Of a stretch of DNA of 42,885 nt, positions 9,447-22,555 are shown in pieces. Below the pieces are notes generated by a model. It did not search any database, was not told the origin of the DNA, and saw nothing but the letters and a program-made list of their open reading frames with translations. The DNA lies in contig SIAJ01000046.1 of assembly GCA_009691845.1 (NCBI GenBank), forward strand, positions 1 to 42,885, written 5' to 3'. The stretch is from Gemmataceae bacterium. GTDB lineage: Bacteria; Planctomycetota; Planctomycetia; Gemmatales; Gemmataceae. Position numbers and translations under genes: made by a program. The stretch's first letter is position 1. The number at the start of each line of letters is the position of its first letter.

Positions 9447-12338
9447 ATGACTTCCGCCAGACGATGGTTCCTGCTGCTCGCGTTGTTGTTCATGGCGACG
9501 CCGGCCCGTTCCGACGATGCGGCCACCCTTGAGAAGTCGTTCGACCTTAGCGTCAAGCCGTTTCTGAAGTCGCACTGCGTGCGCTGCCACAATGCGGACA
9601 AGATGACATCCGGCGTCCGTGTCGATCATCTCGATGCGAAGTTGGAAGACCGCCATCTCAAGCTGTGGGAGCACGTGCTGAAGCAAACCAAATCCGCAGC
9701 GATGCCGCCGGAGGACGCGAAGCAGCCGAGTGCCGACGAGCGCAAGCGAGCGGTCGAGTGGATGGAGCAGGCGATAATGGTGGCTCGTTCGCGGCCGACG
9801 CCGAAGAACGGCAGCGTGCGCCGGCTGACGGTCGCGCAGTATCGCAACACGCTTCGCGATCTGCTCCGGTTGGACGACAACATCGCGGACATTCTCCCAC
9901 CCGATGCCGTGTCTCGCGATGGGTTCGTGAACAACTCGGAAACACTGCAACTCTCGCCGCTGCTTCTGGAAGCCTACTTTGACATTGCCGACCAGGCTCT
10001 TTCTCGCTGCCTGGTCGATCCGAAAGCAAAGCCGACGATCCAGAGCTTCCGCGTCGATCTCGGGGCGGGAATCAACGCCAAGCCGATCAAGGACAATCTC
10101 GTTCTCGGTGCGGACAGCTTGCTGATAGACAAACGCGACTTTACGGTCGAGGAACGGAAGCCGAGCAAGTCGTTCGCCTTCGAGCCGTTCAAGATGCAGA
10201 CAAAGTATCGCTTCATCGAAGGATATGCGGGCAACGACACTGTCCGCGGCTGGCGCGAGTACGAAAATATTTATCACTCGGTGTTCGCGTGCATGCGTGG
10301 CAGTCACGGCTACCCGAAGGGGCGAGCCTATAGCACGGTGCCGGAGGGATTGCTGCTGCGGCCCGCCATTCCAAGTTCTGAACTGTTTGGTGAATCAAGT
10401 ACCTACGGCCCGCGTGCGAACTTCAAGATCGCCCTGCGAGAACTGCCTGATGCTGGCCGCTTTCGCGTGACCGTGCTGGCCGCGAAGTACGACGATGGCC
10501 TGATGCTCGATCCCGGCACGAAGCCGCTCGAAACCCCGGACTCCCTCGTCTGCCGCGATTTTAAGAGCGTGACGGTCAAAACGCCCGGCGTCTATCAGGT
10601 GGATATTCACGCGGCCAAAATGGCCAAATCGGCGGAGGTGACCCTGAAGCTCGGCGAGCGGTCGTTTACCGGCACGCCGAACCAACCCGCGTTCCTCACG
10701 GTTCGCCTCCCGGCCGGGCCACTGCTTGTGGGCATAACCGGCATGACACTTGAGCGGATCGTCTTCACTCCCCTCGCGGCAGAGAGCGATCTGGCCAAGC
10801 GCTTCACATCATTCGAAAAGCGCTTGCCACAAATCGGCGTACACATGGGCTTCCGCCGCGACTGCGGCAGCACGCTCTCGCCGGTCGGTGTGCCGCAAAC
10901 CGTGACAGGCGAGAAGCTCATGAAATACGTGTTCGAAGGGGCGGTCCAGAATTTTCCGGACCCGAACGTCGAGAAGGACAACGTCAACTACCTCGCCGGC
11001 GTTCGCGAGATCGGCGTGCGGAGCGAATACACCGATGGTCGCGATATGCCGCGATTACTGATCCGTTCGGTGGAATTCGAAGGCCCCCTCTACGACACTT
11101 GGCCCCCCGCAACGCACCGGAACATCTTTCCCGACGACACGCAGGACGCGAAGAAAGTGATCCGCGAGTTTGCAGGCCGTGCCTTCCGTCGCCCGATCAA
11201 TGCCCAGGAAGAGGCCTCGCTGTTCGCCGTCTTCGAGAAGGCCATCAAGGGCGGAACAAGTTTCCAGAACGGCGTGAAGGATGCGGTCCAGGTCGTGCTC
11301 ACTTCGCCGCAGTTCCTGTTCCTGATCGAAAACAGCAGCACGCCGGCCGCCGAGCCTTTGGACCAGTACGAGCTTGCCTCGAAGCTCTCGTACTTCCTGT
11401 GGAATGGCCCGCCCGACGCGACAACGCTGAAGCTGGCAACGAGTGGTGAACTAACAAAGAAGCTGGACGCCGAGGTCGAGCGGATGATCGCCGATCCGCG
11501 GTTCTCGCAGTTCGCCGGCGAATTTGCCAACCAGTGGCTGGCGCTCGATAAGTTCGCCGTGCTCGAACCGGATCGCAAGAAGTTCCCCAAGCTCACGCGG
11601 GACGCCCGCACGCAATTGCGGGAAGAGCCGGTGAAGTTTCTCGAATATGTGATGCGTAACAACCTGCCGGTTCGAAACCTGATCACATCCGACTTCGTGA
11701 TGGCAAACGAGGTCGTCGCGAATTATTACGGGCTCACGTCGGAGAGTGGCTTCAAGTTCGAGCCGATCCGACATGGCCGCCGTGACCTGGGTGGAATTCT
11801 CACGGAGCCCGCGATCCTGGCCGGGCTGTCGGATGGCCGCGAGTCGAACCCGGTGAAACGGGGCGCCTGGCTCGCTCGCCGGATTATTGCCGAGCCGCCC
11901 GACGACCCGCCGCCGAATGTGCCCGCCCTCACGGAAGACACCAAGAAGCTCTCGCTCCGCGAACGGCTCGAAAAGCACCGCAACCAGGCGGGCTGTGCCC
12001 AGTGCCACGCGAAGATCGACCCGTGGGGCGTGCCGTTTGAGGAATTCGACGCGGGCGGTCTGTTCAAGACTGCGAAAGTAGACGCCCGCTCCAGGTTGCC
12101 GGATAAGACGGAAGTAGCCGACTTCGCGGCCCTGCAGAAGTATCTTGCCGAAGACCGGATCGACCAGGTGGCCTTCAGCGTGCTCAAGCACCTGGCGATT
12201 TACGCCACCGGGTGCAACTTGACCTACAGTGAACTTGAGTTCATGCGTAAAGATGGGTTAAGATTGAAGAGCGACGGATACCGGATGCGTGATATGATTC
12301 GGTATGTTATTAGCAGTAAGATGTTCCTGGAAAAATAA
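9447..12338 (+). CDS. DUF1587/DUF1592/DUF1588/DUF1585 secreted dihaem-type protein
   Basis: A 963-residue planctomycete multidomain protein. After a signal peptide ([18 protein letters not shown]) comes a cytochrome-like domain with CVRCH at 44-48 and MPPEDAKQP, a possible axial methionine. Next are DUF1587 ([17 protein letters not shown]), a long carbohydrate-binding-like beta region (about 190-450), a DUF1595-type segment ([15 protein letters not shown]), DUF1592 ([15 protein letters not shown]), DUF1588 ([21 protein letters not shown]) and DUF1585. A second CxxCH, CAQCH at 850-854, lies in [21 protein letters not shown]. Two potential haem c sites suggest periplasmic electron transfer. This family is usually followed by a DUF1552 gene, as here 24 nt downstream. 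Confidence 0.9.
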   Translation: MTSARRWFLLLALLFMATPARSDDAATLEKSFDLSVKPFLKSHCVRCHNADKMTSGVRVDHLDAKLEDRHLKLWEHVLKQTKSAAMPPEDAKQPSADERKRAVEWMEQAIMVARSRPTPKNGSVRRLTVAQYRNTLRDLLRLDDNIADILPPDAVSRDGFVNNSETLQLSPLLLEAYFDIADQALSRCLVDPKAKPTIQSFRVDLGAGINAKPIKDNLVLGADSLLIDKRDFTVEERKPSKSFAFEPFKMQTKYRFIEGYAGNDTVRGWREYENIYHSVFACMRGSHGYPKGRAYSTVPEGLLLRPAIPSSELFGESSTYGPRANFKIALRELPDAGRFRVTVLAAKYDDGLMLDPGTKPLETPDSLVCRDFKSVTVKTPGVYQVDIHAAKMAKSAEVTLKLGERSFTGTPNQPAFLTVRLPAGPLLVGITGMTLERIVFTPLAAESDLAKRFTSFEKRLPQIGVHMGFRRDCGSTLSPVGVPQTVTGEKLMKYVFEGAVQNFPDPNVEKDNVNYLAGVREIGVRSEYTDGRDMPRLLIRSVEFEGPLYDTWPPATHRNIFPDDTQDAKKVIREFAGRAFRRPINAQEEASLFAVFEKAIKGGTSFQNGVKDAVQVVLTSPQFLFLIENSSTPAAEPLDQYELASKLSYFLWNGPPDATTLKLATSGELTKKLDAEVERMIADPRFSQFAGEFANQWLALDKFAVLEPDRKKFPKLTRDARTQLREEPVKFLEYVMRNNLPVRNLITSDFVMANEVVANYYGLTSESGFKFEPIRHGRRDLGGILTEPAILAGLSDGRESNPVKRGAWLARRIIAEPPDDPPPNVPALTEDTKKLSLRERLEKHRNQAGCAQCHAKIDPWGVPFEEFDAGGLFKTAKVDARSRLPDKTEVADFAALQKYLAEDRIDQVAFSVLKHLAIYATGCNLTYSELEFMRKDGLRLKSDGYRMRDMIRYVISSKMFLEK

Positions 12339-12362
12339 CATCGCCTCGAACGTGAGCCGCGA

Positions 12363-13700
12363 ATGAGCACTTTGCAACTCGACCGCCGAGCTTTTCTCTT
12401 GGGCCTCGGCGGTGCCTCACTTGCCCTGCCGGTACTCGATGCGATGGGAACGGAAGTCAGCGAAAAAATCCCCCGTCGCTTCTGCGCGCTCTACACCGCC
12501 AACGGTATGTCGCTGCCGCAGAAACAGCATGGCATCGACGAGTGGAGCTGGTTCCCGACGGCCGAGAAGGATGGCAAGTTCGTCTTCGGCAAGTCCACCG
12601 AACCGCTCGCCCCGTACCGCAAGCACCTTAGCTTCATGGGCGGCCTGCACCATCCAAGCGGCCCGAAGGCAGACCCGCACGTTTGTTCCGACATGTGGCT
12701 CACCGGCGCGCCGCTGCACAACCCGAAGCCCGGCACCTACAACTCGGTCGGCCTCGATCAGGTCGTGGCCCTGCACACGAAACAGTTCTGCCGGCAACCA
12801 TCGCTGGTTCTGTCGATCGACGCGGGGACCGGGTTCCTCTCACGCACGGGTACGATCTCCTACAGCCTCGAAGGCCGGCCGATTCCGGCGGAGAACAATC
12901 CGCGGCGAGTTTTCAATCGCCTCTTTAGCGGCGACAAGGACTCGATCGTCGCCGAACGCGAACAACTCAAACGGAAGATCAAGCTCGTCGATGCCGTCGG
13001 TGAAAGTGCTCGAACACTAAACAAGCAACTCGGCAAATCCGACCGCGAAAAGATGGATCTATACCTGACTTCGCTGAACGAGGTCGAGTCGCGGCTGATC
13101 GCGTCCGAGAAATGGATCGACATTCCGCTGAAGAAGCAGGACCACTCGAAACTGAACCTCGACGCCACGAACGAGAGCAAGCCGGCCGACTACTACCGGG
13201 CCATGTTCGACCTGATCGCCCTGGCATTCGATGCGGACATCACGCGCTCGGTCGTATTCATGCTGAACCGCGAGGACGGGATGGGCATCAGCGACACGTT
13301 CCCCATCAAGCTGGGGCTGGGCAACACGCACCACTATCTTTCGCACGCCACCGACAAGCCCGGGCAGTTGGCGTTCGCGAAGTACGACCTGTTCCTCAGC
13401 GAGCAGTTGGCCCACCTCTTCGCTCGCCTCACGGAGTTCAAGGACCGCGACGGCACCTTGCTCGACAACACGATCGTGCTCTACGGCAGCGGCGCGAGCA
13501 CCACGCACAATCCGAAGAATTTGCCAACTCTTGTGGCCGGCGGCTCGAAGCTGGGCCTGAAGCACGACACCTACTGGCGCAAAGACGACGCACGGATGTC
13601 GAACATGTACCTGAGCGTGTTGCGATCTCTGGGCATCGAGCAGGAAACTTTCGCGGATAGCACGGGCACTCTTGGCAACTCGATCTTTGGTCGCGCATAG
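12363..13700 (+). CDS. DUF1552 protein, Tat-type leader
   Basis: A 445-residue DUF1552 protein, an uncharacterised family that is the standard partner of DUF1587/1592 proteins. It has a twin-arginine leader ([18 protein letters not shown], arginines at 8-9). Family features are [36 protein letters not shown], the coiled region at about 195-235 and a C-terminal part that resembles DUF1501 in tone ([15 protein letters not shown], then THN and a GG turn). It follows the 963-residue protein by 24 nt on the same strand. Function is unknown; export through Tat would fit folding with a cofactor or metal in the cytoplasm. Confidence 0.9.
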   Translation: MSTLQLDRRAFLLGLGGASLALPVLDAMGTEVSEKIPRRFCALYTANGMSLPQKQHGIDEWSWFPTAEKDGKFVFGKSTEPLAPYRKHLSFMGGLHHPSGPKADPHVCSDMWLTGAPLHNPKPGTYNSVGLDQVVALHTKQFCRQPSLVLSIDAGTGFLSRTGTISYSLEGRPIPAENNPRRVFNRLFSGDKDSIVAEREQLKRKIKLVDAVGESARTLNKQLGKSDREKMDLYLTSLNEVESRLIASEKWIDIPLKKQDHSKLNLDATNESKPADYYRAMFDLIALAFDADITRSVVFMLNREDGMGISDTFPIKLGLGNTHHYLSHATDKPGQLAFAKYDLFLSEQLAHLFARLTEFKDRDGTLLDNTIVLYGSGASTTHNPKNLPTLVAGGSKLGLKHDTYWRKDDARMSNMYLSVLRSLGIEQETFADSTGTLGNSIFGRA

Positions 13701-13807
13701 TAACACGCAGGCGTTCCTCGCCAGGATAGAACCCCCGAATGGCTGCATTTCCGGGTACACTACAAACGAACGAAGCCAACCTGCCTCCAGACAATCGCCT
13801 GTACCCC

Positions 13808-15784
13808 ATGCGACCTCTCGTACTCATCGTCTCCCTTGTCGCGGTTGCAGCCGTGTTCTCCGCTGAGCCCGAGACACATTGGTCGCTGCGGCCGGTCAAC
13901 CGACCGACCGTCCCGACCGTTCGGAATGAAGCGTTCACGATTCGAAATCCCGTCGATGCCTTCATCCTTGCCCGACTGGAGAAGGGGGGGCTTTCGCCGG
14001 CTCCCGAGGCGGACCGGATTACTCTGATCCGTCGAGTAACGTTCGACTTGATTGGCCTGCCGCCGACGCCCGCCGAAGTCGCTGCGTTTCTGAAGGACAC
14101 TTCGCCTACTGCTTACGAGACGCTGGTCGAGCGCCTGCTCGCCTCGCCGCACTACGGCGAGAAGTGGGGCCGACACTGGCTAGATGTGGTGCGTTATTCC
14201 GAGTCCGAGGGGTTCGAGTACGACCGCCATCGCTCAGGAGCGTGGCGATATCGCGATTACGTGATTGACGCGTTCAATCGCGACAAACCATACGATCGGT
14301 TTGTGCTGGAGCAACTCGCCGGCGACGAACTCGACCCCCATAGCGATGAACTGCAAATCGCGGCCGGGTTCAATCGCCTTGGCCCAGTTCGACGTAACGC
14401 GGGCAACCAGGAACTCGCGTTCAGTCGCAACGAGGTGCTGACCGAAATGGCCGACGCGGCCGGGGCCGTGTTCCTCGGCCTGACGGTTGCGTGTGCTCGC
14501 TGCCACGATCACAAGTTCGATGGCATTTCTCTGGACGACTACTACTGCTTCCAATCGTTTTGGGCGGCGACACGGGAACACGATGTTGTGAAGGCGAACC
14601 TGACTGTCCAAGCTGCGTGGAAGGCGAACACGGACAGGATTCAGGCCGAGATCAAGAAAGTGCAAAAGGCGTTGGAGGGATTGACCGACGACGCACGCAT
14701 TCCACTCGAAGAAAAGGTAACGGAGTTGGAGCGGAGTCTACCGCCGGCGTTGCCGGCTGTCAGCACCGTGAGAAATGCGGAGCGAGCGACGGTTCACGTG
14801 CTGAAACGTGGGAACACAGACAAGAAGGGTCGGGAGGTCGGCCCAAAGTTGCTGGAGATTGGCTTCGCGGGAAAGGTCGCGGAACTGCCTGCCAACGCGC
14901 CGAATCCCCGGACAATTTTGGCCAGGGCCATCATTCATCCTGACAACCCGCTGGCGGCACGTGTGATGGTGAACCGCATCTGGCAATGGCATTTCGGCAC
15001 GGGAATCGTCAACACGGCAAACGATTTTGGGATGAACGGAGGCTTCCCGAGCCACCCGGAATTGCTCGACTGGCTCGCGAGCGAATTCATGGCACCCTCC
15101 AAACCCACAGACGGCCGGCTGTATGCTTGGTCCATCAAGAACTTGCACCGCCTCATTGTGCTGAGCAGTACCTATCGCCAGGCGTCCGCACATCCCGATG
15201 CGAAGGCGGGCCTTCTCAAGGATCCAGACCATCGCCTCCTCTGGCGCTTCCCTCGCAAACGCTTGACGGCCGAAGAAGTTCGCGACTCGATGCTGATCAT
15301 CGCCGGTCGATTGAACCTCCTGGCGAACGGGCCGAGCGTGGCCCTTCCGGTGGACAAGGATCTGGTGAAGCAACTTTACACGCCATCGCAATGGACCGTC
15401 ACCCCGGATCGGCATGAACACGATCGGCGTTCGGTCTATCTGCTTGCCAAGCGGAATCTGAAACTGCCGTTCATGGAGGCATTCGATCAACCCGATGCCT
15501 CGACGAGTTGTTCCCGCCGCGAGTCGAGTACGCACGCCTTGCAATCGCTGGAGTTGCTGAACGGGACGCTCGCGAACAACCTGGCCGAATCGTTCGCCGA
15601 CAGACTTCGTCGCGAGGCGGGGTCCGACCCGAAAGCACAGGTCCAACTGGCATATCGGTTCGCCGTCGGCCGACCGCCCACCCCGAGAGAAACAGAATTG
15701 GCCATCGCGTTCCTGAAAACACAACCGCTGCGTGAGTTCGCGCTCGCGATCTTCAATCTGAACGCCTTCCTCTACGTGAACTGA
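13808..15784 (+). CDS. DUF1549/DUF1553 secreted protein
   Basis: A 658-residue protein of the planctomycete DUF1549 + DUF1553 architecture. The start at 13808 gives a signal peptide (MRPLVLIVSLVAVAAVFSA); upstream in-frame codons are not protein-like. DUF1549 runs from about 45 to 260, with DLIGLPPTPAEV, HYGEKWGRHWLDVVRYSE and CARCHDHKFD (229-238), a possible haem c site. DUF1553 runs from about 390 to the end, with ARVMVNRIWQWHFGTGIV, LIVLSSTYRQAS, FPRKRLTAEEVRDSML and FDQPDAS. The N-terminal cytochrome domain that many relatives carry is missing; the mature protein starts directly at HWSLRPVNRP. Only 2 nt separate it from the DUF1501 gene. Confidence 0.92.
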   Translation: MRPLVLIVSLVAVAAVFSAEPETHWSLRPVNRPTVPTVRNEAFTIRNPVDAFILARLEKGGLSPAPEADRITLIRRVTFDLIGLPPTPAEVAAFLKDTSPTAYETLVERLLASPHYGEKWGRHWLDVVRYSESEGFEYDRHRSGAWRYRDYVIDAFNRDKPYDRFVLEQLAGDELDPHSDELQIAAGFNRLGPVRRNAGNQELAFSRNEVLTEMADAAGAVFLGLTVACARCHDHKFDGISLDDYYCFQSFWAATREHDVVKANLTVQAAWKANTDRIQAEIKKVQKALEGLTDDARIPLEEKVTELERSLPPALPAVSTVRNAERATVHVLKRGNTDKKGREVGPKLLEIGFAGKVAELPANAPNPRTILARAIIHPDNPLAARVMVNRIWQWHFGTGIVNTANDFGMNGGFPSHPELLDWLASEFMAPSKPTDGRLYAWSIKNLHRLIVLSSTYRQASAHPDAKAGLLKDPDHRLLWRFPRKRLTAEEVRDSMLIIAGRLNLLANGPSVALPVDKDLVKQLYTPSQWTVTPDRHEHDRRSVYLLAKRNLKLPFMEAFDQPDASTSCSRRESSTHALQSLELLNGTLANNLAESFADRLRREAGSDPKAQVQLAYRFAVGRPPTPRETELAIAFLKTQPLREFALAIFNLNAFLYVN

Positions 15785-15786
15785 CG

Positions 15787-17184
15787 ATGCATCCGCACCT
15801 TGGCCGATCCCGCCGTGACTTCCTGACCGATTCATTCGGCGGCTTCGGGGCACTCGCACTGACTTCGCTGTTCGCGACAGATACTCGCGGCTCCGATCCG
15901 CTTGCTCCAAAGGTTCCACACTTCGCGGCGAAGGCCAAGAGCGTCATCTTCCTGTTCATGGCCGGCGGACCATCGCACATCGATACCTTTGATCCGAAGC
16001 CGCTCCTGAACAAGCTGAATGGCCAGCCACGTCCCGCCGAGTTCGGGGAGGCGAAATACCAGTTCGTGCCGAAAGGGGCGAAGTTGCTCGGCTCGGCCCG
16101 CACGTTCGGGAAGCACGGCAAGAGCGGCATCGAGGTTTCTGATCTGTTCCCGAACACGGCGAAATGCATCGACGACATTGCCGTCGTCCGCTCGGTGTAC
16201 TGCGACAAGGTCGTCCACTCCGCGGCGCAGTACGAACTGTTCAGCGGGCGAGTGGTGCCCGGGTTCCCGAGCATGGCGTCGTGGATCACCTACGGCCTCG
16301 GTTCGGAAAGTCAGTCGCTGCCGGGTTACGTCGTCATGCCCGACCCACGCGGCGCACTCGAGGCCGGTCAGCCGATGTACTCGAACGGCTTCCTGCCCGC
16401 CGTCTACCAGCCGACCATGCTCGGCAGCGGCACGCGACCAATCCGAAACCTCGATCTTCCGTCCGGCGTCACCCCGACGGAACGGCAGAAGACAGTCAAA
16501 TTGATCCGCGACTTGAACCAGGCTGGCGAAGAGGACGACGAGTTGGCCGCCCGCATTCGCTCGTACGATCTCGCGTTCAAGATGCAGACCGAGGCCCCCG
16601 AGTTGTTTGACATTTCCAAGGAGAAGAAGGAGACACTCGATCTCTACGGCGTGGACACGAAGCCGACGGACGATTACGGACGGCGATGCCTCCTTGCCCG
16701 CCGATTGGTGGAGAAGGGCGTCCGGTTTGTGGTTGTCGTGTCCGGCGGCGGAGCGGGGAACATGCAATGGGATGCCCACAAGGACATCGAGGAGAACCAC
16801 AAACGGATGGCCGGCCAGACTGACAAACCGGTCGCCGGGCTTCTGACCGACCTGAAGCGGCGAGGCCTGCTCGATTCCACGCTCGTGCTATGGGGCGGGG
16901 AGTTTGGCCGATCGCCGGAGGCCCAGGACGGCGTGGGCCGCGATCACCACAACCTCGGATTCACGATGTGGCTCGCCGGCGGCGGCGTAAAAGGCGGGCA
17001 AGCGGTGGGAGCAACGGACGCAATCGGCCTGCGAGCCGTGGAAGAACCCTATCACGTCCGCGACGTTCACACGACGATCCTGCATCAACTCGGACTCGAC
17101 CAGGAAAAACTTACCTTCCCGCACCTCGGCCGTCGTGAACGGCTGACGCTCGTGGAGGGGAAGGTTATCAAGCGAATTGTGTGA
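15787..17184 (+). CDS. DUF1501 protein, Tat-type leader
   Basis: A 465-residue DUF1501 protein and clear partner of the preceding DUF1549/DUF1553 gene. It has a twin-arginine leader (RSRRDFLTDSFGGFGALAL). Landmarks are VIFLFMAGGPSHIDTFDPKP, the AQYELFSGR block, LARRLVEKGVRFV, and the C-terminal LVLWGGEFGRSPEAQDGVGRDHHNLGFTMW block with potential metal-binding Glu, Asp and His residues. It differs clearly from the DUF1501 protein at 5835 and belongs to the subgroup usually paired with full-length DUF1553 proteins. The enzymatic role is unknown. Confidence 0.92.
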   Translation: MHPHLGRSRRDFLTDSFGGFGALALTSLFATDTRGSDPLAPKVPHFAAKAKSVIFLFMAGGPSHIDTFDPKPLLNKLNGQPRPAEFGEAKYQFVPKGAKLLGSARTFGKHGKSGIEVSDLFPNTAKCIDDIAVVRSVYCDKVVHSAAQYELFSGRVVPGFPSMASWITYGLGSESQSLPGYVVMPDPRGALEAGQPMYSNGFLPAVYQPTMLGSGTRPIRNLDLPSGVTPTERQKTVKLIRDLNQAGEEDDELAARIRSYDLAFKMQTEAPELFDISKEKKETLDLYGVDTKPTDDYGRRCLLARRLVEKGVRFVVVVSGGGAGNMQWDAHKDIEENHKRMAGQTDKPVAGLLTDLKRRGLLDSTLVLWGGEFGRSPEAQDGVGRDHHNLGFTMWLAGGGVKGGQAVGATDAIGLRAVEEPYHVRDVHTTILHQLGLDQEKLTFPHLGRRERLTLVEGKVIKRIV

Positions 17185-17209
17185 GGCTTGCCAAGCACAC
17201 CGCGGATTT

Positions 17210-18253
17210 TTACTTGCGGTCCAGGGGCGGGTACGCAGCGAAACCCGAGACCTCAACCGGAAACCGATACAGAGTCTTGCCCGCCGTCACGTAGAGCGTC
17301 TTGCGTTCTGGCCCGCCGAAAGCGACGTTGGTAATGAGGTCTTCCGGGATGGGAATGAGGCCAAGCAGCTTGCCTCCAGGTGAAATCGCGTACACCCCTG
17401 CCGGTACTTCGAGCGATTCGTTCGGGTTGCCGCGTGACTTGTTAATCCCGGCCGCCACCCAGAGATTGCCGTTCATGTCCACCCGCATGCCGTCGCCGCC
17501 ACGGCCCTTGCCGAAGTCGTAGACGAGACGCTGCTTCGATAGCGAGCCATCGCCAGCCAGGTCGAACGCCCAGACCTTGCGATTTCCGCCTGCCTTGGGA
17601 TGGCTGTCGATCACGTACAAGGTTTTGTCATCTGGCGAAACAGCGATGCCGTTGGGGCGGTCGATCTCCTTCTGCGTCAGCATCCGCTTGACCGTGCCCG
17701 CGCTGTCGATGTAGTAAACGCCCTCGACGTCCATCTCGAGATCGGTCCGATCGACACCATAGCGTGGATCGGTGAACCAGACCCGACCCTTCGCATCGAC
17801 GCAGCAATCATTGGGGCTGTTGAATCGCTTGCCGTCGTATTTCTCGGTCAGAACCGTGACTTCGCCGGTCTTCATGTCGGTACGCACGATTCGTCGGCGA
17901 CCGGGGCCTTGCTCGCTCCCCTCGCAACTGATGAGCCGGCCATCCGCATCGAAGCAATTGCCGTTGGTGCGCCCGCTGTCGGCACGGAAGGTGGTCACCG
18001 CTCCCTTCGCATCCATCTTCAAAATGCGATTGCCGGCAATATCGCTGAAGAATACGTTGCCGGCGGCATCGACGGCGGGCCCCTCCAAAAAGCAGACCAC
18101 CGCGGCTGGTGCCGCAGCAGTTTTCCTGGCGACCAATCCTTCCGGAATCGCCGTCTTCGATAGGTCCTGGGCCATGCACAAGTACTCCTCTGGGACAAGC
18201 ACTGCGAGCAGCGGTAGCAGGACTCGGACAGCGCCAATCGATTTCTTTGCCAT
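17210..18253 (-). CDS. SMP-30/gluconolactonase/LRE family protein, secreted
   Basis: A 347-residue six-bladed beta-propeller of the SMP-30/gluconolactonase family, which hydrolyses sugar lactones using a divalent metal. A signal peptide covers about residues 1-28. Propeller landmarks are EGPAVDAAGNVFFSDIAGNRI, RTNGNCFDADGRLISCEG, NSPNDCCVDAKGRVWFTDPRYG and RPNGIAVSPDDKTLYVID; the conserved Glu, Asn and Asp residues in these blocks are the usual metal ligands. AGGAGAG lies 6 nt before the ATG. It converges with the DUF1501 gene. The substrate is inferred from the family only. Confidence 0.9.
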   Translation of the reverse strand: MAKKSIGAVRVLLPLLAVLVPEEYLCMAQDLSKTAIPEGLVARKTAAAPAAVVCFLEGPAVDAAGNVFFSDIAGNRILKMDAKGAVTTFRADSGRTNGNCFDADGRLISCEGSEQGPGRRRIVRTDMKTGEVTVLTEKYDGKRFNSPNDCCVDAKGRVWFTDPRYGVDRTDLEMDVEGVYYIDSAGTVKRMLTQKEIDRPNGIAVSPDDKTLYVIDSHPKAGGNRKVWAFDLAGDGSLSKQRLVYDFGKGRGGDGMRVDMNGNLWVAAGINKSRGNPNESLEVPAGVYAISPGGKLLGLIPIPEDLITNVAFGGPERKTLYVTAGKTLYRFPVEVSGFAAYPPLDRK

Positions 18254-18404
18254 GCCAACTCTCCTTAGCGATCAGCCCGCAATTCCTCTTGGAGCCTGAC
18301 CAGAACCTCATTGCCGAGCCTATGCCGACGCTCGAGCATCTACTTGACTTTATATTTAAGAAAATGAGCTTGAGGATGCGATGACACAGATGCTTGCACG
18401 GCCA

Positions 18405-18640
18405 CATCCCGTGAACTCGCGATAGGCCTTGATCGCTTCAATGTTTTTGCCCTCCTTTGCCAGTCTCGTCGCCTCCTCAAATGCCAAGGCCGAGGAATCG
18501 ATGCCCGATTGTTTCAAGAGCGCATTGATACGTCCGTCAATCCGCTTGATTGCCACGTGAGCCTCGGGTTCAGCTTTGGGATCTGCGATCGATCCGGAAG
18601 CGATTGGAAGCTCTTGGGCCTGGATTGGGATCTACCGGCC
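18405..18640 (-). pseudogene. Remnant of a protein with an L7/L12 C-terminal-like domain
   Basis: On the minus strand a coding-like frame follows a TAG and reads through about 75 residues. It has a segment of DALLRAAG-type helices (RINALLKQSGIDSSALAFEE) and then KEGKNIEAIKAYREFTGCG. This last stretch resembles the ribosomal-protein L7/L12 C-terminal fold used in many planctomycete hypothetical proteins, where LKEAKDAVE usually follows. Here the frame turns into unrelated residues after GCG. The N-terminus also lacks a good start (only an internal GTG at 18556). I read it as a gene fragment damaged at both ends. A short real protein from the GTG cannot be excluded. Confidence 0.45.
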
Positions 18641-18701
18641 TATGTTGAGGAGAGTCCGGGAGCGGACCAGGTACGAGTTGTAGTGCAGGGCGAAGAGAAA
18701 T

Positions 18702-18738
18702 AAAAAAACCCCGCCAGTCTTTCGACTGGCGGGGTTCA
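18702..18738 (-). terminator. Intrinsic terminator after 5S rRNA
   Basis: On the minus strand a 13-bp stem (AACCCCGCCAGTC with its complement) closed by a short loop is followed directly by a run of seven T. It sits 6 nt beyond the 5S gene and ends the rRNA transcript. Confidence 0.92.
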
Positions 18739-18744
18739 AGAAAA

Positions 18745-18857
18745 TACCCGGCAACGACCTACTTTCGCGCTGAAAGCACTATCATCGGCCCCGAGGGTTT
18801 TACGGCCGTGTTCGGAATGGGAACGGGTTCACCACCTCGAGTAATATCACCGGGATA
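18745..18857 (-). rRNA. rrf: 5S ribosomal RNA
   Basis: About 113 nt, read on the minus strand. It contains the conserved CCGTTCCCATTCCGAACACGG-type loop B/C region near the middle and complementary ends (TATCCCGGTG against CGTTGCCGGGTA). It follows 23S by about 120 nt and is followed by a strong terminator. Ends are estimated to within a few bases. Confidence 0.93.
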
Positions 18858-18884
18858 CGCATGAAATCGAAATAGTATTCGATC

Positions 18885-18914
18885 ACAATTCGGTTGGGTA
18901 AGAAGTTACATCCA
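18885..18914 (-). other. 3' arm of the 23S processing stem
   Basis: This arm, between 23S and 5S, is complementary to 21990-22021 upstream of 23S (core GGATGTAACTTCTTACCC against GGGTAAGAAAGTTGCATCC). Paired, the two arms enclose the whole 23S gene, as in the long stems cut by RNase III in other bacteria. Confidence 0.75.
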
Positions 18915-18980
18915 AAAAGCTTGATAACACGATCCTTCAGCAAGGTTCCAGTGAATGGAGCCGAGCAAGAAAGAGAAAAG

Positions 18981-21791
<2,811 letters not shown>

Positions 21792-22260
21792 TTTTCTCGC
21801 CCTCGGTCGGCAACATTGCTGCTGCTCTCCTCGTTTGATCCAAGTGATCCCAACCTAGCCATAGGTGCATTACGCCCATGGTTTGGTAACGAATCGCTTT
21901 TCTCTTCTTCTAAAGGCTCGTGTAATCAATCATAACTCGATGCATCCCTTTCAACGCTTTCGCGCCTTAAGAAATACATCCAGTCGTCTTGGATGCAACT
22001 TTCTTACCCAATCCGAATTGTCAAAGAACGATCGACGGCTCATCTCTGAACCGCCTATCACGGACCTTTTCAGGCCCGCCAACTTCACCAAACTGAGTGG
22101 CATCGGCCGCAGAACGGCGTCACCCCCCAATTCAGGAAAAGTATCCTAGTGCCCACCAACTGCCTGTCAACCTTGCTCCGGAACTTTTCCGGAACTGGGG
22201 CCACACACCAGCAACCTTAAACGGCTGCTGGCAGAGCCTCTGACAGGCGGGAACCTCAGA
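21792..22260 (-). other. tRNA-Ala to 23S spacer with boxA-like and processing-stem sequences
   Basis: This 469-nt transcribed spacer holds no gene. On the minus strand GTTCTTTGACAATT (about 22015-22029) resembles an rRNA boxA antitermination site. It runs into the 5' arm of the 23S processing stem at 21990-22021. An additional inverted stretch near 22185-22200 (TTCCGGAAAAGTTCCGGA type) may form a hairpin. Confidence 0.6.
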
Positions 22261-22333
22261 TGGAGATGAGGGGGATCGAACCCCTGACCCCCTGCTTGCA
22301 AAGCAGGTGCTCTCCCAGCTGAGCTACATCCCC
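22261..22333 (-). tRNA. tRNA-Ala (anticodon TGC)
   Basis: 73-nt cloverleaf on the minus strand starting GGGGATGTAGCTCAGCTGGG, with anticodon loop CTTTGCAAA (TGC) and T-loop GGTTCGATCCC. The acceptor stem shows the G3-U70 pair that identifies alanine tRNAs. The 3' CCA is not encoded. It sits between tRNA-Ile and 23S, as in a normal 16S-23S spacer. Confidence 0.97.
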
Positions 22334-22397
22334 GATGGGACAACCAACTGTTTCTCGCTCCAAGTCTCAAAGCGACTCGGATCTTGTATTCTTCCAG

Positions 22398-22471
22398 TGC
22401 GCGTACTTGGATTCGAACCAAGGACCTCAGCTTTATCAGAGCTGCGCTCTAGCCAACTGAGCTATACGCGC
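22398..22471 (-). tRNA. tRNA-Ile (anticodon GAT)
   Basis: 74-nt cloverleaf on the minus strand starting GCGCGTATAGCTCAGTTGG, anticodon loop CTGATAA (GAT), T-loop GGTTCGAATCC, acceptor GCGCGTA/TACGCGC. The 3' CCA is not encoded. It is the first stable RNA of the operon here, in the place where 16S would normally stand just upstream. Confidence 0.97.
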
Positions 22472-22555
22472 GACGGCCAACCGAAAACCCTTCACTCAAC
22501 CAGAATCACCAAACCGCCCCAAACTTCGGCACTACGATCAGCACAACCATTGAGA

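Noticed and set aside
8880..10307. Minus-strand frame of 475 codons across the divergent promoter region
   Set aside because: It runs through antisense of the DUF1587-type gene, a dispersed palindrome (the LTRSVSEG-like stretch) and a wrong frame of the isomerase.
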